Positions 1-6,768 of a DNA stretch of 8,269 nucleotides are shown here, piece by piece (the stretch's first letter is position 1; each line of letters opens with the position of its first letter). The notes below the pieces were generated by a model, which ran no database searches, had not been told where the DNA came from, and saw nothing but the letters and a program-made list of their open reading frames with translations. Source of the DNA: Actinomycetota bacterium. GTDB taxonomy: Bacteria; Actinomycetota; Actinomycetes; Streptosporangiales; Streptosporangiaceae. The stretch lies in assembly GCA_003168295.1 (NCBI GenBank), contig PMST01000518.1, positions 15,280 through 23,548 of the forward strand, given 5' to 3'. Both the position numbers and the translations under genes were made by a program.

Positions 1-104
1 GGACGGATGCCGGGTCAACCGGTTATTGCGGCAACTGCTTTCCAGATCTGGTTGATATGTGCATTCGTGGCGGAAAGCCTGGTCATGTGCTGTTGGGCTG
101 GGAC

Positions 105-728
105 ATGATAAGCGGCGTGACTGGTGAGCCTGGTGTGTATGTGGCCCGCTACGGGTGGAATCGCCGCAGCGGCAGCCTGATCATGGGAGCTGCCGTGTTC
201 GTGCTGGTCGCGCTCACGGTGCCGATGTCGCTGGCCCTGCGGGTGGTCACGCTCGTGTTCTTCGGCGGTGGCGCGCTGGTGTTCATCGCGAGCATCGCGA
301 CCCGCCGGGTTGCCCTGCGGGTGGATGCCAGCGGCGTCACCCTGGGCGGTTCGCCCGGGCGGTACGGCGCGACCACCGTGCTCATCCCGTGGGCCGACAT
401 CAGGGAAATCGTGCTCTGGCGCCAGCCGATGCCTTACGGCCGTTCCATCCGCTACGTCGGCGTGACCCGCCGTAAAGGCACCCGCCCGCTGGCCGGGCGC
501 CGCGGCCAGCGGGCCGCCAAGGCGACAGCCCGGGCACTCACGGCTGGTGTCAGCGGTGACACGCTGCTGGCCAGCCGCGCGGTGAACATGTGGCGCCTGG
601 ATACGCACCGCATGGCCGCCACCGCGGCGCATTTCGCGCCCGGCGTCCGCGTCATCGACCAAGACACCGGCCAGGTCACCGGACCGTCGGCTGACCCGTC
701 CTCAAAGGCCACCCGTCATCGCCGGTGA
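105..728 (+). CDS. Two-TM membrane protein with PH-like cytoplasmic region
   Basis: Predicted 207-residue integral membrane protein of unknown specific role. After a short N-terminal segment (YVARYGWNRRSG, residues 12-23) come two hydrophobic helices at about 25-43 and 47-65, then a basic stop-transfer TRR (66-68). A soluble part follows that begins RVALRVDASGVTLGG and continues to a WADIREIVLW stretch. Two TM helices followed by a strand-rich region of the type 'V-D-x-x-G-V...I-P-W-x-D-I' is the layout of bacterial PH-like membrane proteins, so that is my inference for the fold. The tail beyond about residue 140 is Ala/Arg rich. I chose ATG 105 because the helices and the YGW motif lie just downstream. 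An in-frame ATG at 57 and a GTG at 117 are alternatives, and no strong Shine-Dalgarno decides between them. No neighbour shares an obvious pathway. Confidence 0.72.
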   Translation: MISGVTGEPGVYVARYGWNRRSGSLIMGAAVFVLVALTVPMSLALRVVTLVFFGGGALVFIASIATRRVALRVDASGVTLGGSPGRYGATTVLIPWADIREIVLWRQPMPYGRSIRYVGVTRRKGTRPLAGRRGQRAAKATARALTAGVSGDTLLASRAVNMWRLDTHRMAATAAHFAPGVRVIDQDTGQVTGPSADPSSKATRHRR

Positions 729-1177
729 ACTCATCCCAGGCCATCGAGCCCGCCTATGCACGGCGACGTTTCTCCGGTGCCCGACCGCAGTCGCGCCGAA
801 CGGATGGATCTGGCGCTAGTGACAAACCTCGCGTGCTACGGCTCGGACGCGCCGATTCGGCGATCAGGTCGCTCGTGCTCTTGAGCATAGGCGACGCAGT
901 GTCACGATCGCTGGTTACGGCCAGCACGCGAGATCCGCCTAATTGTTCCTGAGGGCGCTTCGGGTTGTGCCGTAGCGTTCGTGAGGTCTGACGGGCTGGC
1001 TCCCGAACCGCCTGCCGACCGTGCCGGTTCTGGCTCGGCCGGGCTTTATAACGAGGTGCCAGCCTGCCAGGTCTTGCCGTGGCGTGGCTCGAAAGAGGTG
1101 CGAGCGCTAGCAGATCCGGAATTAGGCATGCCCGCCACGTTCGCTGTTTCCCGGTGGTCGCGACCTGGAGGATGCTG
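729..1177. other. Gap without convincing gene; probable IS110 left-end leader at right
   Basis: No reading frame here has the composition of a real protein. A GTG at 725 overlaps the preceding stop and opens a 75-codon frame, but its sequence is Arg/Ser-rich and unlike a protein family. Small dyads are visible: TGCTC-TT-GAGCA at 876-887, and GAACCG (1005-1010) with CGGTTC (1025-1030) around a 14-nt loop. The last 100 to 200 bases lead directly into the IS110 transposase start. In the IS110 group this leader lies in the left end and encodes the bridge RNA, so part of the gap may be a relic of that element. I cannot place the left boundary, because these elements lack terminal inverted repeats. 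Confidence 0.5.
1167..1171 (+). promoter_or_regulatory. Shine-Dalgarno GGAGG deciding the transposase start
   Basis: GGAGG sits six bases before ATG 1178. The in-frame ATG at 1172 directly abuts the motif and is too close to be used, so 1178 is preferred. This also places the first catalytic Asp at residue 9, as expected for IS110 enzymes. Confidence 0.6.
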
Positions 1178-1657
1178 ATGGTGGCAGTGATGATCGGCGT
1201 GGACCCGCATAAGGGATCGCACACGGCGGTGGTGATCGGCCCGGCGGAAGAGCCGCTGGGCGAGATCCGGGTCCGCGCGTCGGCTGGGCAGGCCGGGAAG
1301 CTGGCGGAGCAGTCGGCGGCGTGGCCGGAGCGGACCTGGGCGGTCGAGGGCGCCGCCGGGCTGGGCCGCCTGCTGGACTGGCAGCTCGTGGCCGCCGGTG
1401 AGCGGGTAGTGGATGTGCAACCGAAGCTGGCGTCGCGGGTGCGGCTGCTGCAGGCTGGCGACACGAACAAGAATGACCCGGACGATGCCCTGTCCGTGGC
1501 GATCGCGGCGAGCCTGGGTCCGAAGACCGGGAGCGTCCGGCCGCCACGGTCTTGCACTCGCCCTGGTCCCAGGGGAGGATCGCCAGAAGGAAGTCCGACC
1601 GCCGCTCTTGGCTTGGCATCGGTGTCCGGGATTACATGGAGCCTGGGGGGATCATGA
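1178..1657 (+). pseudogene. IS110-family transposase, N-terminal DEDD domain only (truncated)
   Basis: This is the RuvC-like N-terminal half of an IS110-family DEDD transposase/recombinase. The GVDPHKGSHTAVV opening is diagnostic. The four acidic catalytic residues are all present: D9 (GVDPHK), E57 (WAVEG), D100 and D103 (KNDPDDA). Their spacing matches the family. Recognisable similarity stops near residue 113 (about base 1515). The remaining frame (GPKTGSVRPPRS onward) is Pro/Arg-rich run-on sequence, and the C-terminal domain with the catalytic serine is absent; full-length enzymes are roughly 300 to 400 residues. The protein should therefore be inactive. Its stop TGA (1655-1657) overlaps the start ATG (1654) of the acyl-CoA synthetase as ATGA, so its translation could couple to that gene. 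No right end of the element was found. Confidence 0.88.
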
Positions 1658-3306
1658 CGCTCTCGGCCTCGTACTGGCCCGCCGACTTCTCGCAGCCGGT
1701 CGTCGACGTTACCGTGGGCGACGCCCTGCGCGGCGCGGCGGCAGAGGCGCCGTACACCACCGCGCTGGTGGAGGGAGTGGTGGACCCAGCGGCCCGGCGG
1801 CGCTGGAGCTACGCCGAGTTGCTGGAGGCATCCGAGCGCGCGGCGCGGGCGCTGCTGGGCCGTTTCGCCCCGGGGGACCGCATCGCGGTGTGGGCCAACA
1901 ACATCCCTCAGTGGGTGATCCTCGAGCTGGCCGCCGGCCTGGCCGGGATCACGATCGTGACGGTCAACCCCGCGCTGCGGCCGCAGGAGCTGGCGTACGT
2001 GCTGGGCAAGTCGCAGGCCGACGGCATTTTCCTGGTCCCGGCCTACCGCGGAAGCCCGATGGCCGAGATGGTGCAGCAGGTGCGCGGTGACCTGCCCGCG
2101 CTGCGCGAGGTGGTCTCGTTCGCCGGCTGGGAGGCGTTCTGCGCCGAGGGCGCGCCGGACCGGGCGCTGCCGGAGGTAAGCCTGCACGCGCCGGCTCAGA
2201 TCCAGTACACCTCCGGCACGACCGGTTTTCCCAAGGGCGCCGTGCTCCACCACCGGGGGATCGTCAACAACGCCCGGCTGTACACCGCCCGCCTGGGCGT
2301 CGGGCCCGGCAGCGTCCAGCTCAGCGCCATGCCGCTGTTCCATACCGCCGGGTGCGTGATGGCCGTGCTCGGCGCGGTCGTCACCCGCGGGACGCTGGTC
2401 CTGCCGCCGTACTTCGATCCCGGCCTAATGCTCGAGCTCATCGCCGCTGAGCGACCCGACACCCTAGGCGGCGTGCCGACGATGCTCATCGGCATGCTGG
2501 ACCACCCCGGGTTCCGCCCCGGCCGGCACGGTATCGGTACGGCAGTTGTGACAGGCGGGGCCGTCGTGCCGCCCGCGCTGGTGGGCCGGGTGGAGGCCGC
2601 GTTCGGCGCGCCGGTGTCGATCGTGTTCGCGCAGACCGAGGCGTCCCCGGTGATCACCCAGACATCGCCGCAGGACACTGCTGAGGACCGGGCGCGCACC
2701 CTGGGTCAGCCGCTGCCGCAGACCGAAGTGAAGATCATCGACCCCGGATCGGGGCAGACCGTCGCGCCCGGCGTAACCGGCGAGCTGTGCACGCGCGGCT
2801 ATCACGTGATGACCGGGTACTTCCGGGACCCCGGCAAGACCGCGGCCGCCATCGACGCCGACCGCTGGCTGCACACCGGCGACCTGGCCGCAATGGACGA
2901 GCGCGGCTACTGCCAGATCGCCGGGCGGCTCAAGGAGATGATCATCCGTGGTGGCGAGAACATCTACCCGCGCGAGATCGAGCAGGTCCTGTTCGGTCAC
3001 CCGGCCGTGGCCGACGTCGCCGTGGTCGGGGTGCCCGACGCGAAATGGGGGGAGCAGGTCGCCGCGTTCATCCGGCCTGCGCCCGGCCAGACTCCCGACC
3101 CCGACGAACTGTTCGCGTACTGCCGGGAGCACCTCGCACCGCACAAGACACCGCGCTACTGGACGGTGCTCGAGCAGTTCCCCCTCACGCCGTCGGGCAA
3201 GATCCAGAAATTCGTGCTGCGGGAGCGCTTCCTTGCACGGGGGCCTGATCTCGCGACACGGGCCGAAAACACAGACATCGCTGCCGCAGCCCCACCCGCC
3301 TCGTGA
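1654..3306 (+). CDS. Acyl-CoA synthetase (AMP-binding, ANL superfamily)
   Basis: A 550-residue enzyme that activates a carboxylic acid, probably a fatty acid, to acyl-AMP and then acyl-CoA in the cytoplasm. All family signatures are present in order: the phosphate-binding loop YTSGTTGFPKG (185-195), the acyl/AMP motif FAQTE (325-329), LHTGD with Asp410, the hinge region GRLKEMIIRGGENIYP (to 439), and the C-terminal catalytic lysine K516 in TPSGKIQKF. The RGGENIYP and SGKIQKF wording resembles medium/long-chain FadD and ACSF2-like enzymes, but the substrate cannot be read from sequence. The length is normal and no defect is seen. ATG 1654 follows a G-rich ribosome site (GGGGGG at 1645-1650, GGAG at 1638-1641). 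An upstream in-frame ATG at 1636 would contain that site, so it is less likely. The gene lies directly behind the transposase remnant with an ATGA overlap, and its original promoter may have been replaced. No other beta-oxidation gene is adjacent. Confidence 0.95.
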   Translation: MTLSASYWPADFSQPVVDVTVGDALRGAAAEAPYTTALVEGVVDPAARRRWSYAELLEASERAARALLGRFAPGDRIAVWANNIPQWVILELAAGLAGITIVTVNPALRPQELAYVLGKSQADGIFLVPAYRGSPMAEMVQQVRGDLPALREVVSFAGWEAFCAEGAPDRALPEVSLHAPAQIQYTSGTTGFPKGAVLHHRGIVNNARLYTARLGVGPGSVQLSAMPLFHTAGCVMAVLGAVVTRGTLVLPPYFDPGLMLELIAAERPDTLGGVPTMLIGMLDHPGFRPGRHGIGTAVVTGGAVVPPALVGRVEAAFGAPVSIVFAQTEASPVITQTSPQDTAEDRARTLGQPLPQTEVKIIDPGSGQTVAPGVTGELCTRGYHVMTGYFRDPGKTAAAIDADRWLHTGDLAAMDERGYCQIAGRLKEMIIRGGENIYPREIEQVLFGHPAVADVAVVGVPDAKWGEQVAAFIRPAPGQTPDPDELFAYCREHLAPHKTPRYWTVLEQFPLTPSGKIQKFVLRERFLARGPDLATRAENTDIAAAAPPAS

Positions 3307-3341
3307 TCGCCGTGACAGCCGCGCACGACATGCTTCGCTGA

Positions 3342-3356
3342 TTGGCCGTCGGCCAA
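3342..3356 (+). terminator. Hairpin after the acyl-CoA synthetase, possible terminator
   Basis: TTGGCC-GTC-GGCCAA is a perfect 6-bp stem with a 3-nt loop, 35 bases after the stop codon. A second dyad follows at 3369-3399 (TCGGCCAG and CTGGCCGA arms, 15-nt loop). There is no T tract. Intrinsic terminators without U-runs are reported in actinomycetes, so the role is inferred from position only. Confidence 0.35.
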
Positions 3357-3488
3357 GGCCCGATGCTGTCGGCCAGGGTGCCAGCCTCGCGCTGGCCGAA
3401 GATGGATGATCACGCTGATGACCACCCACGATCAATCAAGGCGGGACCGTAGCACGCGCAGATCTGGATGATCGGAGTGCGCACGCGT

Positions 3489-3506
3489 CTGCAATCACGA
3501 TTGCAG
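3489..3506. promoter_or_regulatory. 18-bp palindrome, operator-like
   Basis: CTGCAATC-AC-GATTGCAG has perfect 8-bp arms with a 2-bp centre. Such a compact, AT-richer dyad in GC-rich intergenic DNA looks like a binding site for a dimeric repressor. With only two central bases it is a poor RNA hairpin unless the loop widens to CACG. It lies about 180 bases beyond the synthetase stop and about 520 before the next supported start. Neither a cognate regulator nor a second copy was seen in the window. Confidence 0.35.
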
Positions 3507-4012
3507 TTGGCCGCGCGTAATCGGCGTTATGCGCGGTTTGATCCATCGACGCACGTTCCATTCGTCGCGATGCGTCATTCCCGGCCTGGCGTAGGGGTAG
3601 CTGGATGAATGGCTGACCATTTTGGGTAGCCGACGGCGCCGGTCTTCGAGCCGCGGGGGGCACGCCGGTCCGGGGGGCGCAGGCGCGACGGCTGACCTGG
3701 GCTGCTACGGCCAACTGAGGCCAACTCCAAGATCGGATCCCCGGCTCCCCTCTGCAGCACGGTCTCCCCGCTAGCTCGTCGCTCGAACGATCTCCTGAGC
3801 CGCGGATTCAGGGATGGCCCGCTGAGTGTATGTGTCCGCCCCTCCAGCGACTCCACCCACATCACTCGAGAGGCTTGTGCGCCGCTACCCCCTTCCGGTA
3901 CGCGTGCGGGCATGGCGACGATTTTCGAGGTGGACCCGGTTGGCTGATCAAACTCGGCTGTTTGCTGCCAAGATTGCAGGAGGAATATTGGCTTCACCTG
4001 GGGCGGATCGCA

Positions 4013-5059
4013 ATGTGGCGCATGGTTACGTCAGGAGTCTCGATTGTTGCGGCGTCAGCCGGCGGCGTGGCGGCGGCGCTTATTACAGGGCGGCCGTCGC
4101 TGGGGTTGTGGGTGGCTTTCGCAGTTCTCGTGGTAGTCGGCGCAGCCCCGGACGCTTTTCTGACCTTGACGTGGAGTGGGAAGCGGCGGCCGCCGTGGGT
4201 GCTCGCCGCCTTCGCGGCGGGGTTCTCGGTTGTTGCGGCGGCAGTGGGCGGCGTGGTGGCGGCGCTTATTACGGGGCGGCCGATGATGGGGTTGTGGGTG
4301 GCCTTGGCGGTTCTGGTGGTGGCTGGCTGGGCTCCCCTGGGTGATCTAAGGCTGCTTGATCGCTTGCCCCTCCCCGGTGTGGTTGGTGCAAGGACGCTCG
4401 AGCAACTCCCGGGACGAAGCCCGGGAGGACGCCCGCCTCGGACGAGCCGTCGCCTTTACCGCCATCCGGTCCAGGCGTCACCACCACCGCCTTCGGCTTC
4501 GGCTTCGGCTTCGCAAGCAGTCGGCTACGACGACTTGGTACAAAGTGCAAACGCCGACCTGGTTAAGCAAGGGCATTTGTTGTTCAACCCGCCCGGCCGG
4601 ATGAAACTGAGCCAGACGGAACTAGTCGAAGTGCGAGTGACCCGCACCCTCAAGCTGGACGCGGAACTTCTCGAATACCTCCGCGGACACGGCAACCCCC
4701 CGCTGGCAGAGATCCCGACCGCGCCGTTGATGGCGGTGACTCTTAGCGGTGATGGGTTCCGAATCAAGGCTTACAGCGATGAGGAGCAAAGCGTCACCCA
4801 AGATGTCAGCACTAAGTGGCAGTTCGACATCTGCGCCCTCAAACGAGGTCAACAGCGCCTGGTCATGTCTGTCAGCCTCCGGATTCCATTGGCGGGCCAG
4901 CCATTGGTGCACAAGAGCCTCGCTGTGCGCGAATTCACGATCGACGTCCAGGTAGGGGCACCTGCCCTCGTCGGGCACTTCGTGTCTAGCTCTTGGCAAT
5001 GGCTCATAACTACTGCGATTGGGATCGCCGCCGTGGTCGCAGCGGTGCGCTATCACTAA
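4013..5059 (+). CDS. Membrane protein with duplicated TM hairpin and C-terminal beta-rich tail-anchored module
   Basis: A 348-residue protein of unknown function. Residues 10-46 and 72-108 are an imperfect tandem repeat with a period of 62 residues (186 bases). Each copy carries a small-residue-rich helix, the motif AALITGRP, then LGLWVA or MGLWVA and a second hydrophobic run, giving about four TM segments. A Pro/Arg/Ser linker follows (109-170), ending in a SASASAS run encoded by a hexanucleotide repeat. Residues 172 to about 316 are strand-rich and well composed (FNPPGRMK, EIPTAPLMAV, KWQFDI and REFTIDV). The protein ends in a WQW motif (328-330) and one TM helix. From memory, this C-terminal module recurs as the tail of bacterial proteins carrying effector or signalling domains; that is recall, not a search result. 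ATG 4013 has a weak GGGGCGG upstream. The frame is open from ATG 3830, so a longer N-terminus is possible. Confidence 0.7.
   Translation: MWRMVTSGVSIVAASAGGVAAALITGRPSLGLWVAFAVLVVVGAAPDAFLTLTWSGKRRPPWVLAAFAAGFSVVAAAVGGVVAALITGRPMMGLWVALAVLVVAGWAPLGDLRLLDRLPLPGVVGARTLEQLPGRSPGGRPPRTSRRLYRHPVQASPPPPSASASASQAVGYDDLVQSANADLVKQGHLLFNPPGRMKLSQTELVEVRVTRTLKLDAELLEYLRGHGNPPLAEIPTAPLMAVTLSGDGFRIKAYSDEEQSVTQDVSTKWQFDICALKRGQQRLVMSVSLRIPLAGQPLVHKSLAVREFTIDVQVGAPALVGHFVSSSWQWLITTAIGIAAVVAAVRYH
4035..4336 (+). repeat. In-frame 186-bp imperfect tandem duplication
   Basis: Two copies begin around 4040 and 4226, within the membrane-protein gene. Shared DNA includes GTTGCGGCG at 4046 and again at 4232, and GGCGGCGCTTATTAC in both copies, exactly 186 bases apart. 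The encoded units (residues 10-46 and 72-108) retain the AALITGRP motif, whereas the connecting sequence differs. Confidence 0.8.
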
Positions 5060-5481
5060 GCACGGCTGGCAAGAAACTCTTCGGAACCATTGCGAAACGG
5101 TGGCCCACCGGGCCGACGTCGTCGCCGCCTGATGACAGCAGCAAGTCCGCGCACTCGCTCCATGATCCAGGCTCGATGCTCCCCAAGGCGTGCAGCCCAA
5201 CCTGATGGCATGGCGGACAGTATCCCTAACCCAGGACCACGGCGGGCTCACACTGGCAAAGTTCCGTCTACGCATGGAAACGCACTCTCATGCCTGAGGT
5301 ACGGCACTGATGAGCGTCAAGAACTGGACGTTCTGTACGTCTGCGTGCGGTCAGTCGGCGCGACTGCTCGTGGCACAGAGTCGGCGGTCTGGAGCGCTTT
5401 TCTGGAGACTGACCTCGCTCCAGGTTCCGGCGATCTGTGACATGGAGTGATCGGCTGGGAAAGCTTACGTTGGGTTTCCGC
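5060..5481. other. Gap with no recognised gene
   Basis: This stretch lies between the convergent 4013-5059 and 5482-6207 genes. Open frames on both strands are low-complexity Arg/Ser sequences without family features. Apart from the dyad near 5100 and a short AGAAC-TGGAC-GTTCT dyad around 5320, I see nothing. It may hold debris from the missing C-terminal part of the leftward helical gene, but no NTPase motif is readable in any frame. Confidence 0.5.
5098..5114 (+). terminator. GC-rich dyad after the membrane-protein gene
   Basis: CGGTGG-C-CCACCG overlaps the alternative stem GGCCC-ACC-GGGCC, about 40 bases beyond the stop at 5059. Such a dyad could end the transcript, but no T tract follows and chance GC-rich dyads are common here. 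Confidence 0.2.
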
Positions 5482-6207
5482 TCAATCGCTGGGACCCGCC
5501 GCTGGCCCAGCCAGAGAAGTAGGCTTTGATGCCAGCAGGTGCACCAGCGGCCGGTCCCCGGGCCGACGCGCCGCGATCTGGCCGAGCAGTTCCTCCATGC
5601 CCGACAGTCCCGAGCCCGCCGCGTGCAGCTCAGCCAGGCCCGCCCAGATGGCGAATTCCCGGTTGTCCGCCGCCAGGGCCCGGTAGGCAGCCTCGTAGAC
5701 CTCCAGGGCCTTGGCCGGCACCTCGCCGAGCACGGCTTCCGTACGCTGCCTGCGGCCGGCATCCAGCTCAGCCCACACCGGCAATCCGGCCACCAACTCC
5801 AGAACCCTGTCCGACATCCTCCGGTAGCAATCCGCTAGCCGCGCGCAGACCACGGCGAACGGCGACGACGAATTCGGCACCGGGAGCGGCTCCCTGGCCA
5901 GCAGCTCGATCATGCCGGCATACCCGCCCGGCAGCGTCCCGCTGCCCGCAGCCAGCGACACCTGCTCGGCCGCGGTAAACGCGAGCCGGACCGCCGGCAC
6001 CGGCAGCTGCGCCACTCCTAATGCCTCGAAATACGAAGAGACCACCAGCACCGCATGCGCGGCGAACAGCCGCTCAGACCGGCTGAATCGCGACAGTCCG
6101 CTGTGCCATTCCGAGACCCGGCGCATCACCTGCTGCCCGAACCCCACCACCTCGTCCTTCAGCTGCAGAAGGCCAAGGGCAATGGTGGCATCAGTCCCGG
6201 CGAGCAT
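5482..6207 (-). CDS. Helical protein resembling NACHT N-terminal helical domain (NNH7-like), probably truncated
   Basis: A 241-residue, all-helical, Ala/Leu-rich soluble protein. Residues 32-63 carry SEWHSGLSRFSRSERLFAAH followed by AVLVVSSYFEAL. I recognise this as the start of the helical domain placed before NACHT ATPases in actinobacterial STAND proteins (the NNH7 group). In those proteins the N-terminal domain is the effector or signalling part and the NACHT module acts as the switch. Here the domain is almost complete, including the later segments ALEVYEAAYRALAADNREFA and MEELLGQIAARRPGDRPLVH. The frame then ends in an unrelated-looking tail (SKPTSLAGPAAGPSD) with no Walker A or B motif. 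ATG 6207 has no clear Shine-Dalgarno, and the upstream side abuts a WD40 fragment on the other strand, so both ends look rearranged. It could still be expressed as a stand-alone helical protein. The family call is from recognition and needs an HMM search. Confidence 0.68.
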   Translation of the reverse strand: MLAGTDATIALGLLQLKDEVVGFGQQVMRRVSEWHSGLSRFSRSERLFAAHAVLVVSSYFEALGVAQLPVPAVRLAFTAAEQVSLAAGSGTLPGGYAGMIELLAREPLPVPNSSSPFAVVCARLADCYRRMSDRVLELVAGLPVWAELDAGRRQRTEAVLGEVPAKALEVYEAAYRALAADNREFAIWAGLAELHAAGSGLSGMEELLGQIAARRPGDRPLVHLLASKPTSLAGPAAGPSD

Positions 6208-6238
6208 GCTCGCTGTCGCCCAGGCACCAAGCCCGCCC

Positions 6239-6523
6239 GCCTACGCCGACGGCTATGTGCGGCTGTGGAACCCGGCCACCGGGCAGGCCGTCGGCACTCC
6301 CCTCCCGGCCGGCGCCGGCTCGGGCGGGAGCGTGTCCGGCGCGGCCTTCAGCCCGGACAGCAAGCTCCTGGCCACCGCCGACACCGACGGCACCATACGG
6401 ATGTGGCAGATGCCGCTTTTCGCCCATCCGTACGCAGCGCTCTGTGCCGATGTCGGACCACCGACAAAAGCGGATTGGGCGCGTTACGCCCCGGGTGAAC
6501 CGCGGCCCAGCGCCTGCCGATGA
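6239..6523 (+). pseudogene. WD40-repeat protein, C-terminal fragment
   Basis: About 94 residues from the end of a WD40 beta-propeller protein. One partial blade reads DGYVRLWNPATGQAVGTPL. A further blade reads VSGAAFSPDSKLLATADTDG, then TIRMW. The tail HPYAALCADVGPPTKADW, then ARYAPGEPRPSAC, is the typical ending of actinomycete WD40 proteins of the NTPase, TIR or kinase-fused type. No start codon, N-terminal effector or other blade is present. Upstream the frame runs into DNA that codes for the helical protein on the opposite strand, so the junction lies within 6208-6239. The stop is TGA at 6521-6523. It is a dead fragment unless read from a fused upstream start. Confidence 0.82.
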
Positions 6524-6663
6524 CACATGCCGCCGCCCGCCGGGCTCGTCACCCCCCGCGGCCAGTCCACCACGAGGTTCACCGTCGCCTTGTCCTCGAA
6601 GCCGCTGGGCTGGCGTTCGTCGCCACAAGCCCGAATCCACATCAGCACCTGGTGCGGGGACAC
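6484..6663 (-). CDS. Possible small ORF (59 codons), antisense to the WD40 tail
   Basis: GTG 6663 opens a frame with reasonably protein-like composition over its first 40 codons (HQVLMWIRACGDER, then KATVNLVVDWPRG). It loses that character where it enters the antisense of the WD40 tail. An in-frame TGA immediately precedes the GTG and no ribosome site is clear. It may be another gene fragment of unknown family or a chance frame. Confidence 0.2.
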   Translation of the reverse strand: MSPHQVLMWIRACGDERQPSGFEDKATVNLVVDWPRGVTSPAGGGMCHRQALGRGSPGA

Positions 6664-6758
6664 TCACGGTCGCGAGCTCGCCCGTGTTAACGTCGGATAG
6701 CCGCTCCGGACCTCGGTGGCTGATGGCGCTTGCCGCCTGCAACGCCGCCGGGATGCTC

Positions 6759-6762
6759 GGAG
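6759..6762 (+). promoter_or_regulatory. Shine-Dalgarno GGAG before the sigma-like mini-ORF
   Basis: GGAG lies six bases before ATG 6769. It supports this start over the in-frame ATG at 6730, which has no comparable site. Confidence 0.4.
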
Positions 6763-6768
6763 CTTTCG

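Larger units (their letters stand above)
3307..4012. other. Long gap (about 700 bases) without a supported gene
   Basis: No frame here looks like a conserved protein. It holds the two dyads just after the synthetase, an 18-bp palindrome at 3489-3506, and a short direct repeat GGCCAACT at 3709-3716 and 3719-3726. Base composition between about 3400 and 3600 is visibly less GC-rich than in the flanking genes. At the right end an AGGAGG at 3978-3983 is followed by a TTG at 3988, but that frame is not the frame of the downstream membrane protein. The frame of that protein is open back to an ATG at 3830. The extra 61 residues are not convincing as protein but could be a remnant of a longer N-terminus. 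Confidence 0.5.

Noticed and set aside
15..662. 215-codon minus-strand frame
   Set aside because: Antisense of the two-TM protein. The product is His/Arg/Gly-rich without hydrophobic or domain structure.
725..952. 75-codon plus-strand frame overlapping the previous stop (GTGA)
   Set aside because: The overlap suggests coupling, but the composition is Arg/Ser-rich, no motif is visible, and the region resembles non-coding leader DNA.
754..2343. 529-codon open frame on the minus strand
   Set aside because: It runs antisense to the IS110 remnant and the acyl-CoA synthetase. Its protein is Arg/Gly/Gln-rich with no family motif, as expected for the opposite strand of GC-rich coding DNA.
2464..3435. 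323-codon minus-strand frame
   Set aside because: Antisense of the synthetase, whose own frame carries every ANL motif. The minus product is low-complexity.
3575..3997. 140-codon minus-strand frame in the long gap
   Set aside because: No ribosome site or motif, and Arg/Pro/Ser-rich. Typical random open frame in GC-rich DNA.
4035..4336. 186-bp repeat considered as part of a repeat array or mobile element
   Set aside because: There are only two diverged copies, in frame within one gene and encoding matching TM units, so gene-internal duplication explains it.
5090..5440. 116-codon plus-strand frame in the 5060-5481 gap
   Set aside because: Basic low-complexity start, no recognisable domain, and no supporting context.
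5526..5978. Pro-rich plus-strand frames opposite the helical protein
   Set aside because: Proline/alanine-rich antisense shadows of the leftward helical gene.
6191..6742. 183-codon minus-strand frame across the WD40 fragment
   Set aside because: Antisense of clear WD40 sequence. The product is Gly/Arg-rich with no motif.
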